A stretch of 51,520 bases of DNA from Gillisella vitis (GTDB lineage Bacteria; Pseudomonadota; Alphaproteobacteria; Rhizobiales; Rhizobiaceae), in assembly GCF_014204625.1 (NCBI RefSeq), contig NZ_JACHLU010000024.1, forward strand, positions 1-51,520. The letters are read 5' to 3'. Made by a program: the position numbers and the translations under genes. Positions 44,906-51,520 of this stretch are shown here, one piece after another (the first letter of the stretch is position 1; every line of letters begins with the position of its first letter). The notes under the pieces are model-generated. The model had not been told where the DNA came from, made no database searches, and saw nothing but the letters and a program-made list of their open reading frames with translations.

Positions 44906-45694
44906 TCAACCGTTGCACCATGACATTCGGTGCCCCGTCCATGGCCGTGCAAGGCCCTCCTCCACCATCACGCCGCCCAAGGATCGACCATTACGCGTAA
45001 TCACGCGCAGCTTGCGGCCATACTGGTCCTCATCGCGGGCACCGAAGGATTCCACCGCAAAGCCACCGGCATTGAGCAATTCGCGCAAGCGCACTTTGGC
45101 GGCAAAGCCGCGATCACGCTCGGCTTTGCATTTGGCCTGTTCGGTTTCGGGCGCATCAATATCCGCTACGCGAATTTTGACCTTGTTGAACCAGAATGTG
45201 TCGCCATCGACCACGCAATTGTCCAGTCCGGTGGTGCCGCAATAATAAAACTTGCCCGAAGCACGGTGGCGCACCACAGTCGGCGCGGGCAAAGCCGAGA
45301 CCAATGTGGTGGCCGGCGGCAGTGGGGCGCGATCGCCCTCGCGTGACTGCAAGGATTCGGTCGGGGTCATGGTTGTCGCAGGCGGCAGCGGGGTGGGGTC
45401 AAGCCTGCGGGCGGCGGGTGTTGGCACTGACGCCAGTGGAATCGGGCCATCCATCGGCTTTTTGGGCTCCTGTCGACTGCCTTCCAGCCGGGCAATTTCC
45501 TTGGCTCCAAACCCAAATGTGCTGTTGAGCCAGCCCGGCAACTCGCGGCGATGATCATAGGCAGATACGCCGCCCACCACCAGCACCAGCGCCCCAACCC
45601 ATGGCCACAGACTGCCCCCGGATCGGCCCGCCCCGCGCGATGATTTGCGCCTCGCACCACCTGGCTTTCGTGCACCTGCTTTTCTGGCCGCCAT
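44906..45694 (-). CDS. Membrane-anchored thermonuclease-like (SNase) protein
   Basis: A 262-residue protein. A very basic N-terminus (residues 1-28) precedes one transmembrane span (WPWVGALVLVVGGVSAY), then a proline-rich linker of about 90 residues, and an SNase domain (about 155-250). All nuclease residues are retained by alignment: the two Asp of VVDGDT, the Arg, Asp and Glu of KIRVADIDAPE, and Arg in DQYGRKLR. It should be anchored in the inner membrane with the nuclease outside. Nucleic-acid substrate and role are unknown. Confidence 0.8.
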   Translation of the reverse strand: MAARKAGARKPGGARRKSSRGAGRSGGSLWPWVGALVLVVGGVSAYDHRRELPGWLNSTFGFGAKEIARLEGSRQEPKKPMDGPIPLASVPTPAARRLDPTPLPPATTMTPTESLQSREGDRAPLPPATTLVSALPAPTVVRHRASGKFYYCGTTGLDNCVVDGDTFWFNKVKIRVADIDAPETEQAKCKAERDRGFAAKVRLRELLNAGGFAVESFGARDEDQYGRKLRVITRNGRSLGGVMVEEGLARPWTGHRMSWCNG

Positions 45695-45829
45695 GATCGA
45701 TTCCTCGCTGTGTCGGCGGGCATTATCGTGCTTAAGAGTTTCTAAATGGTTGGCATGACCCTGCCAGAGAATGGAACAATCGCCTGTCCACAGGCAAATC
45801 TGGCTGCAAGGAGTGTGGGAAGGAGGCCC

Positions 45830-45997
45830 CTAGCAGGCTGCTGAAAAAGTCAGGTGGAGCTGAAAATGAGAATGTTTTGGGGAGAAAAAGTGCCAAAAAA
45901 CGGCGCATATAAGCCATATGTAACGCTTTTTTGGCGCTTTTCGATCACCGAAACAGACCATTTTCAGCCCGCCTCGAGTTTTTCAGCAGCCTGCTAG
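45830..45997. mobile_element. 168-bp hairpin element with 19-bp inverted ends
   Basis: Ends CTAGCAGGCTGCTGAAAAA (45830-45848) and TTTTTCAGCAGCCTGCTAG (45979-45997) are perfect inverted repeats. The whole element forms an imperfect long hairpin (for example TGCCAAAAAACGGC with GCTTTTTTGGCGC). No coding frame. Ends resemble those of some IS1182-type or related elements, but this is a memory-based comparison. CTAG is present at both ends, which could be a target duplication. The stop codon TAG of the MocR-like gene lies at its right edge. Confidence 0.7.
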
Positions 45998-47403
45998 CCC
46001 AATATTTTCAAGCCACGCGCCAAAGACTGATAGATCCGCTCGTCGGCCATTTGCGTCACATTAAAACGCATGAACTGGCCTGCTGTTTGCGCCTGGCTGA
46101 AAACATTGCCGGGTGCCAGCACAACGTCATCATGAAGGCAATGGCGTGCCAAGGCCGCAGAATCCACCCCTTGCGGCAATTGGCACCACAAGACCATGCC
46201 CGCGCGCGGCCTGAGCCACGGTGTAATGCCAAGCGGAGCCAGCCGCGCCGTGACCTCATCGCGGACCACCGCCAGCCGTGTGCGCAGTGTTTCGAGGTAT
46301 TTTCGATAACGGCCATCGGTGAGTATGGCCAACACCAGCTCGGCCGCCATTCTGCCGCCCCCAAAACTGGTGGCAATCTTCAGATCGGTCAAACTGTCAA
46401 TCCAGTCCGGCCGCGCCGCAATATAGCCGCATCGGGCTGCGGCCGAGAGCGTTTTGGAAAAGCTGCCAATCTGTACCACCCGGTTCAGCCCGTCGAAAGC
46501 AGACAGCCGCGCAGATGCGACATCTTCAAAATCAGCAAAAATATCATCCTCAACAATGGTCATTGCCGCCCGATCGGCAAGGGTCAGCACCCTATGGGCG
46601 ACCACCGGCGAAAGGCTTGCCCCCGTGGGATTGTGCACACCTGAATTGGTGACATAAAGCCGAGGCCGGTGCTGTTCCACAATGCGGGCAAACGCCTCGA
46701 CATCCGGCCCGTCTTGCCGATAAGCAACGCTGACAATCCTCACACGATGCGCCCGTAGCAAGGCATTGAAATTAAAATAGCAGGGGTCATCCACCAGCAC
46801 GCAATCTCCCGGCTCCAGAAAGAACCGGCACACCAGATCCAGCGCCTGCGTGCCCGATTCTGTCAGCACAATCTGGTGTGGAGACACAGTCAGGCCATGC
46901 TCTGCCATGCGCCGCGACAGCACCTGCCGAAGAGCAAACACGCCAAGCGGCGCACCATAATCCGTCAACACCGCCGCATCCGCCCGTCCCAGACTGCGAA
47001 TGGCCCGACGCAAGGCCGCCTCCGGCAGCCACGATGGCGGCAGCCAGCCGCAGCCGGGCTTCAGCACATCCACCCCCGCCTCCAGCGATTGACGCGACAC
47101 CCAGAGCGGGTCCATTTCCCGATCCAGTCGCGGCTCGATCTGCGACAATGACAAAGGCGCAGGCGGTGCTGACACATAAAAACCGGAGCCGGGCCTTGAG
47201 CGAATGACGCCCTCCGCCGCAAGCCGCTCGTAAGCCTCCACCACCGTGGAAACAGACACCTGCATGGTCTTCGCCAGCGCCCGCACCGATGGAAGCCTTG
47301 CCCCGGAAAGCAGGCTCCGTGCCGCAATCCGCTCGGAAATCGCGGCCATGACCATGTCAATGCGCGTGCCGTCGGAGCGTGACGTTGCCTGTGTCATTGT
47401 CAT
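45994..47403 (-). CDS. MocR-type (GntR-PLP) transcriptional regulator
   Basis: A 469-residue regulator: GntR winged helix-turn-helix (about 10-80, SGARLPSVRALAKTMQVSVSTV) joined to a class I aminotransferase-like domain. The domain keeps the PLP lysine in GSFSKTLSAAARCGY and the VEDDIFADF aspartate. MocR proteins bind PLP and regulate a neighbouring transporter or metabolic gene. It is divergent from a DMT transporter, a classic arrangement. The start at 47403 is taken because AAAGGC lies about 10 nt upstream; 47424 is in frame. Its TAG stop lies in CTAG at the edge of the hairpin element (45830-45997). Confidence 0.87.
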   Translation of the reverse strand: MTMTQATSRSDGTRIDMVMAAISERIAARSLLSGARLPSVRALAKTMQVSVSTVVEAYERLAAEGVIRSRPGSGFYVSAPPAPLSLSQIEPRLDREMDPLWVSRQSLEAGVDVLKPGCGWLPPSWLPEAALRRAIRSLGRADAAVLTDYGAPLGVFALRQVLSRRMAEHGLTVSPHQIVLTESGTQALDLVCRFFLEPGDCVLVDDPCYFNFNALLRAHRVRIVSVAYRQDGPDVEAFARIVEQHRPRLYVTNSGVHNPTGASLSPVVAHRVLTLADRAAMTIVEDDIFADFEDVASARLSAFDGLNRVVQIGSFSKTLSAAARCGYIAARPDWIDSLTDLKIATSFGGGRMAAELVLAILTDGRYRKYLETLRTRLAVVRDEVTARLAPLGITPWLRPRAGMVLWCQLPQGVDSAALARHCLHDDVVLAPGNVFSQAQTAGQFMRFNVTQMADERIYQSLARGLKILG

Positions 47404-47404
47404 C

Positions 47405-47447
47405 TGTACTGCCTTTTGAAGCATAACGGTTTTTCAAAATTGTACTG
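47405..47447. promoter_or_regulatory. Direct TGTACTG repeats, possible MocR operator
   Basis: TGTACTG occurs at 47405-47411 and again at 47441-47447, 36 bp apart, between the MocR gene and its divergent transporter. Direct repeats in a divergent promoter are the usual MocR target layout. The short motif could arise by chance. Confidence 0.4.
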
Positions 47448-47527
47448 TATCGTATCTGGTATTTCCATCCCATCGGGCCACAACAGGCGCTCGCTCAACA
47501 GGCATATGGCAGCACAGGAACCGGGCA

Positions 47528-48391
47528 ATGAAAAAAACAGCAAGCGGCTGGATCAATGGATTTATCGGCATGGTCATCTTCAGTGGCTCGTTGCCAGCCA
47601 CACGCGCGGCCGTGACGGGCTTTGATCCGACCTTTCTCACCGTGGCCCGCGCCAGCATCGCAGGCGCACTTGGCTGCCTGCTGCTGATTGCGTTTCGGCA
47701 GGCCAGACCAAGCGGACGGGACGCGCTGGCGCTGGGCGTTGTGGCACTCTGCGTTGTCATCGGCTTTCCTCTTTTGACTGCGGTGGCGTTGCAACACATA
47801 ACCTCTGCCCGCTCCCTGGTCTTCATCGGCCTGCTGCCACTTTCAACCGCCCTGTTTGGTGTGTTGCGCGGCGGAGATCGCCCACGCGCACCCTTCTGGC
47901 TGTTTTCCGGCATCGGCAGCCTGCTGGTGGCTGGATTTGCCCTCTCGCAAGGAATGGCCGCCGTTTCAACGGGGGATTTATTGATGGTCTGCGCCATCCT
48001 GCTGTGCGGCCTTGGCTATGCGGAAGGTGCAAGGCTATCGCGCCATATTGGCGGCTGGCAGGTGATTTGCTGGGCGTTGACGCTGGCCTTGCCTCTCAGC
48101 CTCGCGTTCAGCGTTGCCACCATGCCACCAGCTTTTGCACAGGTGCAGGCACCCGCCTGGCTGGGGCTTGCCTATGTCTCGCTGTTCAGCATGTTGATCG
48201 GCTTTGTCTTCTGGTATCGCGGATTGGCTCAGGGCGGCATTGCGGCTGTCGGCCAGTTACAATTGCTGCAACCCTTCTTTGGCCTCGCACTGGCTGCGGC
48301 CTTTCTCCATGAAACAGTCAGCGCTGCCATGCTGGCGACCACACTTGCCGTTGTTGCCTGCGTTGCGGGAGCACGCAAATTTGCGCGGTAG
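47528..48391 (+). CDS. DMT-superfamily (EamA) transporter
   Basis: A 287-residue membrane protein with about ten spans, mostly exporters of amino acids or similar metabolites. The N-terminal repeat includes GFDPTFLTVARASIAGALG, and the second repeat ends FFGLALAAAFLHETVSAAML. AGGAA precedes the ATG. It is divergent from the MocR-like regulator at 45994-47403, which probably controls it. A distinct transporter of the same superfamily lies at 16457-17434. Confidence 0.87.
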   Translation: MKKTASGWINGFIGMVIFSGSLPATRAAVTGFDPTFLTVARASIAGALGCLLLIAFRQARPSGRDALALGVVALCVVIGFPLLTAVALQHITSARSLVFIGLLPLSTALFGVLRGGDRPRAPFWLFSGIGSLLVAGFALSQGMAAVSTGDLLMVCAILLCGLGYAEGARLSRHIGGWQVICWALTLALPLSLAFSVATMPPAFAQVQAPAWLGLAYVSLFSMLIGFVFWYRGLAQGGIAAVGQLQLLQPFFGLALAAAFLHETVSAAMLATTLAVVACVAGARKFAR

Positions 48392-48543
48392 TAAAATCAC
48401 AATCCCAAGGCATCTTCACAGTTCAAAACACCGTCACCACACACGCCACAAAGAACACCATACGTCATCACCAACACGTGATCCCGCTCTTTGACGGAAA
48501 AAAGCCCAGATTTAAGGACAAGTTGAAATTGGCTCTCGTCAGA

Positions 48544-48560
48544 ATAGGGTAACGCCCTAT
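48544..48560 (+). promoter_or_regulatory. Small hairpin in the presumed 5' leader of the Omp25-like gene
   Basis: ATAGGG/CCCTAT with a 5-nt loop, TAACG, lies 34 nt before the ATG. It may affect translation or message stability. Short stem, so only weak support. Confidence 0.3.
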
Positions 48561-48594
48561 TTCAGTTCGTAGCGTAATTATGGAGACTTGAAAA

Positions 48595-49254
48595 ATGACC
48601 AAGACAATTCTTGCTGCCAGCATCGCATCTCTTCTCATGTCAGGCGCTGCCTTTGCGGCTGACGCAGTTGAGCAAATTCCAGCCCCACCGGCGGCTGTTG
48701 ATACGCCTGCACCGGCCTTTTCCTGGGCAGGTGGCTATGCCGGTATTCACGGCGGCTACGGTTGGGCAGATGGAAAGTTTTCCAACGCTGGCGGTAGCGG
48801 CAAGGCAAACTTCGACGGCGGCCGCATGGGCGGTTTTGCCGGCTGGAACTTTGATGTCGGCAACAACATCATTCTCGGTGCAGAAGGCGATCTGGACTAC
48901 GACTGGAACAAGAAAACCGTTGGCACAACCAGCTTCTCCACTGAGTTTTCCGGCTCTGCCCGTGCGCGCGCAGGCTATTCCATTGACCGCGCCCTGCTGT
49001 TTGTTGCCGGTGGCTGGACCGCCGCAGACGGAAAATTCAAAGACAGCGCCGCGGGCGCAAATGACAGCAAAACTCTCAACGGCTGGACCGTGGGTGCCGG
49101 TGTGGATTACGCCGTCACCGACCGTATCTTCACCCGCGCCGAGTATCGCTACAACGACTACGGCTCCAAGACCTTCGATGGCGGCAGCCTTGGCAATGTC
49201 AAAGCTGACTTCACCCAGAACGTTATCAACGTTGGCGTTGGTATGAAATTCTAA
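48595..49254 (+). CDS. Omp25/RopB-like outer membrane beta-barrel protein (1st)
   Basis: A 219-residue outer-membrane protein. Signal peptide ends AFAAD at residue 23. It then has the Omp25/31 signature (FSWAGGYAGIHGGYGWADG), repeating beta strands (GGFAGWNFDVGNNI, EYRYNDYGSKTFDG) and a terminal phenylalanine (VGMKF) as in proteins assembled by BAM. Major surface protein of the RopB/Omp25 type in alphaproteobacteria. GGAGACTTG precedes the ATG. Followed by a terminator and a close paralogue. Confidence 0.9.
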   Translation: MTKTILAASIASLLMSGAAFAADAVEQIPAPPAAVDTPAPAFSWAGGYAGIHGGYGWADGKFSNAGGSGKANFDGGRMGGFAGWNFDVGNNIILGAEGDLDYDWNKKTVGTTSFSTEFSGSARARAGYSIDRALLFVAGGWTAADGKFKDSAAGANDSKTLNGWTVGAGVDYAVTDRIFTRAEYRYNDYGSKTFDGGSLGNVKADFTQNVINVGVGMKF

Positions 49255-49284
49255 ACTGATAGAGCAACACGCTCATATCAGATC

Positions 49285-49313
49285 AGCCTTCCCCGTTGTG
49301 CGGGGAAGGCTTT
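49285..49313 (+). terminator. Intrinsic terminator after the first Omp25-like gene
   Basis: Perfect stem AGCCTTCCCCG/CGGGGAAGGCT with a 5-nt loop, followed by TTTC. Separates the two outer-membrane genes. Confidence 0.8.
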
Positions 49314-49481
49314 CGACACAGAAAGCAAGACGATACGACGCGGCTGCAAGCCATCATCAGCACCTCGCAATTTGATAATTGTCGACAAAAGTACAATCAT
49401 GAAGCGTGTTGCAATTTTGATACATACACGCAAAGGAATATTCAATATGAGCGTCTCTCATTAAAACGAGTGGAGACGTAT

Positions 49482-50117
49482 ATGATCAAGACATTTCTTC
49501 TGACGACTGTTGCAGCCCTTTTCGCATCAACCAGCATGGTTATGGCCGCAGACGCAGTTGACGAAATTCCAACGGCCCCAACAGCTGTCAACACACCTGC
49601 ATTTTCATGGGCAGGCGGCTATGTTGGTGTGCATGGTGGCTATGGTTGGCTGGATGCAACATTGTCGCAGGGCAGCACATCTTTTTCGGATGACTTTGAC
49701 GGCGGCCGCATCGGCGGTTTTGCTGGCTGGAATTTTGATGTTGGCCACAACGTGATTCTCGGCGTTGAAGGCGATCTCAATTACGACTGGAACGATAACG
49801 ATTACTTCGGCGTCAAGGTTGGCACAGATGTTTCCGGCTCTGTCCGCGCCCGTGCAGGCTATGCGATTGACCATGCCCTGCTGTTTGTAACCGGTGGCTG
49901 GACAGCGCAGCGCGGCTATATCGAATCGTCTGTGGGAGACTTTAACGAAACGTTCAACGGCTGGACAGTTGGCGCAGGTGTAGATTACGCCGTAACCAAG
50001 AACATCTTCACCCGCGCTGAATATCGCTACAACGACTTCGGCAGCAAGAATTTCAGCGGCCTTGATTTTGACACCAAGCAGCACGTCATCAACATCGGCG
50101 TTGGCGTTAAATTCTGA
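49482..50117 (+). CDS. Omp25/RopB-like outer membrane beta-barrel protein (2nd)
   Basis: A 211-residue paralogue of the preceding gene: signal peptide ending MAAD, then FSWAGGYVGVHGGYGWLDA, the GGFAGWNFDVGHNVILG strand and the terminal VGVKF. Differences concentrate in the loops, typical of surface-exposed parts under selection. GGAGACG precedes the ATG at 49482. A separate promoter is likely because a terminator lies upstream; the region 49314-49481 is unassigned. Confidence 0.9.
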   Translation: MIKTFLLTTVAALFASTSMVMAADAVDEIPTAPTAVNTPAFSWAGGYVGVHGGYGWLDATLSQGSTSFSDDFDGGRIGGFAGWNFDVGHNVILGVEGDLNYDWNDNDYFGVKVGTDVSGSVRARAGYAIDHALLFVTGGWTAQRGYIESSVGDFNETFNGWTVGAGVDYAVTKNIFTRAEYRYNDFGSKNFSGLDFDTKQHVINIGVGVKF

Positions 50118-50132
50118 TAGACACCATGCATC

Positions 50133-50160
50133 AGCCCCGGTTCACCAACCGGGGCTTTTA
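50133..50160. terminator. Terminator between the second Omp25-like gene and the SIMPL-domain gene
   Basis: Stem AGCCCCGGTT/AACCGGGGCT with a 4-nt loop, then TTTTA. Rightward, it terminates the outer-membrane gene; the convergent SIMPL gene may also use it, though no T run precedes the stem on that side. Confidence 0.8.
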
Positions 50161-50170
50161 TGCAGCGCGC

Positions 50171-50917
50171 TTATTGCTCCAGCGCAAATGTGACATTGAC
50201 CGTGACACGATAGGTATTTTCGCCGGCGGCAATTGGCGTTGGTGCGGCGGCCATATCGCGCGCCATGCCGGTTTTCATCATCATCGCCTGCTCAAATGGC
50301 CGGGCAGAATTTTCATTGATGGAAACGATTCGACCAAGCTTGACCCCGGCGGCCTCTGTCAGGGTTTTTGCCTTGGCAAGGGCATCTTCCATGGCCTGTT
50401 TACGGGCATCACTGATGGCCAGTTCGGGCTTGTCATTGGTAAACTGTATGGAGCCAGCCTGATTGACACCAAGACCCACGGCTCCATCAATAACACCGCC
50501 CAGTTTCGCCAGATCGCGCACGCGAACAGTCAATCCATTGCTGACGCTATAGCCTTCGATGGCTGGGGGCTGCGGGGCTGGCTTATCATCTGGCACATGT
50601 TTGTAACGGGGCGTAATATCAAAGCCGGAAGTTTGTATATCTCGATCCGCAAGACCTTGATCGGTCAACATTTTCAAGACCCTGGCCATAGCGAGATTAT
50701 TGTCCTTCAAGGCCTGCGCTGCCGCCTCGTCTTCGCTCACCACTCCAAGTTGCATTATAGCCATATTGGGAGCAAGCGTTGCTTCACCCTCACCGGAGAC
50801 ATTGATAACCGCCTCTGGCCGGGCGACGTCCTGCGCAACAGCAGGCAAACCGGCCGCTAAGCCTGCCAACAAAACACCCACCTGCCCAATGCGCCGCATC
50901 ACGACGAGATCTGCCAT
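50171..50917 (-). CDS. Secreted SIMPL-domain (DUF541) protein
   Basis: A 248-residue protein with a signal peptide (about 1-29, RRIGQVGVLLAGLAAGLPAVAQ). The rest is one SIMPL domain: INVSGEGEATLAPNMAIM, ALKDNNLAMARVL, then DIQTSGFDITP and the terminal VTVNVTFALEQ. Known members include the oxidative-stress-defence protein YggE and the Brucella BP26 antigen; the biochemical role is unknown. The start at 50917 is preferred, with a purine-rich GGGGAAAAGG run upstream; a GTG at 50941 is in frame. Confidence 0.85.
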   Translation of the reverse strand: MADLVVMRRIGQVGVLLAGLAAGLPAVAQDVARPEAVINVSGEGEATLAPNMAIMQLGVVSEDEAAAQALKDNNLAMARVLKMLTDQGLADRDIQTSGFDITPRYKHVPDDKPAPQPPAIEGYSVSNGLTVRVRDLAKLGGVIDGAVGLGVNQAGSIQFTNDKPELAISDARKQAMEDALAKAKTLTEAAGVKLGRIVSINENSARPFEQAMMMKTGMARDMAAAPTPIAAGENTYRVTVNVTFALEQ

Positions 50918-51078
50918 TTTCCTTTTCCCCACACGTTCCACATAAGATTATGGATAATGCGCAACCTATTGTGAAGGTAATGCGGCAAAGGCTTGTCGAA
51001 CAAAAGGTTTTCCGCTAGAGGATCAACCCGAAGCGCTGGTACCATTGCCACCGCTCACCTTTGGCAACAATGCCAAAC

Positions 51079-51154
51079 GGGCCTGTAGCTCAATGGTTAG
51101 AGCCGGCGGCTCATAACCGCTTGGTTGGGGGTTCGAGTCCCTCCGGGCCCACCA
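51079..51154 (+). tRNA. tRNA-Ile(CAT) (lysidine-type)
   Basis: 76-nt cloverleaf with encoded CCA. The acceptor GGGCCTG pairs with CGGGCCC, the anticodon loop is CTCATAA (anticodon CAT), and the T arm has GGTTCGAGTCC. The overall sequence resembles the E. coli ileX type, whose C34 is changed to lysidine to read AUA, more than elongator tRNA-Met. The identity call rests on that resemblance. Confidence 0.88.
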
Positions 51155-51520
51155 TTTCTGTCTTCGGACGCTGACGATACCCATCATGTGGGTGTAGCTC
51201 GCCGCGACTTTCCGGAATTTTGACACGCAAAACCGGAAAAATGAAAATTCCGGAACTGGTGTCAAAATACGTCGAACCCAACGAAAAAGCCCTGGTGTCG
51301 GTCCTCCTCTGCGAGCGGTAGATACACTCAACCAATCTTTTAATGGTCATAGACGTTGATCAAAGAGCCATGAGGGTCGGGTTATTGACCCCTTCAGAAC
51401 TGCTGTGGTTGCGCTTCGTCCTCTCGAATCATGGGAGCAAGTTCTTCACAGTCTTCAAATCCGAGCCTTTTTGAAGGATTTTTCGATTTCTAAAGCCCTC
51501 TTTGAAGACCATTTGAAGAC
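51155..51520. other. Unassigned DNA downstream of tRNA-Ile
   Basis: About 365 bases with no supported gene up to the window end. It contains small nested repeats: CCGGAATTTTGACAC against GTGTCAAAATA and ATTCCGG near 51210-51275, and GTCTTCAAAT (51450-51459) against ATTTGAAGAC (51511-51520). tRNA 3' flanks are frequent integration sites, but no integrase or direct tRNA-end repeat is visible here. Confidence 0.4.

Noticed and set aside
51023..51350. Reverse frames over the tRNA giving peptides such as ARRDSNPQPSGYEPPAL and GPEGLEPPTKRL
   Set aside because: These are well-known artefacts of translating tRNA genes antisense; no ribosome site or domain.

Overview
The window looks like a chromosomal segment of a Rhizobiaceae-type alphaproteobacterium (Agrobacterium/Rhizobium/Allorhizobium-like). 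The evidence is a set of ~107-bp two-palindrome intergenic repeats matching the architecture of Rhizobium-specific intergenic mosaic elements (RIME), Omp25/RopB-type outer membrane proteins, two chemoreceptors ending in a CheR/CheB-tether-like pentapeptide, an ArsR-methyltransferase fusion upstream of metF, and a VirC1-like ParA ATPase. Species cannot be fixed from this sequence alone. Most genes look like ordinary chromosomal housekeeping and transport functions. One visibly AT-rich patch (about 11.2-12.8 kb) looks acquired.

Layout. 0-3.4 kb: secreted lytic transglycosylase, then a translationally coupled isochorismatase-family hydrolase and GlxA-type AraC regulator. 3.4-4 kb: a possible 25-residue membrane microprotein with a strong ribosome site and a terminator. 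4-6 kb: reverse-strand ArsR-methyltransferase/metF operon. 6.2-11.2 kb: two tandem transmembrane chemoreceptors. 11.7-12.6 kb: AT-rich FkbM methyltransferase. 12.8-15.3 kb: ettA and a secreted RNase T2. 15.4-19.1 kb: alpha/beta hydrolase, DMT exporter and thiamine-diphosphate enzyme in a likely operon. 19.2-20.8 kb: RidA, a TIGR01244/DUF442 protein and a DUF4432 epimerase-like protein. 21-24.6 kb: L,D-transpeptidase, GT1-type glycosyltransferase, lone ParA/VirC1-like ATPase. 24.8-27.8 kb: iron-dependent alcohol dehydrogenase and APC permease. 28.7-32.7 kb: complete binding-protein-dependent ABC importer. 32.8-35.8 kb: soluble dual-PAS chemoreceptor and PP2C-like phosphatase. 35.8-43.8 kb: hisC, acyltransferase, GNAT, metH, AGE-family epimerase. 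43.8-48.4 kb: small secreted and hypothetical proteins, a membrane-anchored SNase-like nuclease, a MocR-like regulator divergent from a DMT transporter. 48.6-51.2 kb: two tandem Omp25-like porins, a SIMPL-domain protein and tRNA-Ile(CAT).

Connections. The ArsR-methyltransferase/metF promoter and the metH promoter 36.5 kb away carry the same near-palindrome (core ATAAANATATNTTTAT), which argues for one methionine-cycle regulon of the SahR kind controlled by the fusion protein encoded here. Three chemoreceptors lie in the window, two membrane-bound with tethers and one soluble without.

The least expected structure is in the non-coding DNA. Two copies (1489-1714 and 34561-34759) of a non-autonomous, MITE-like element have 13-bp terminal inverted repeats and exact 9-bp target-site duplications. 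A third, unrelated hairpin element (45830-45997) has 19-bp inverted ends that include CTAG and abuts the stop codon of the MocR-like gene. RIME-type repeats sit at gene ends and inside the ABC-transporter operon. No CRISPR array, rRNA, phage or complete insertion sequence was seen.
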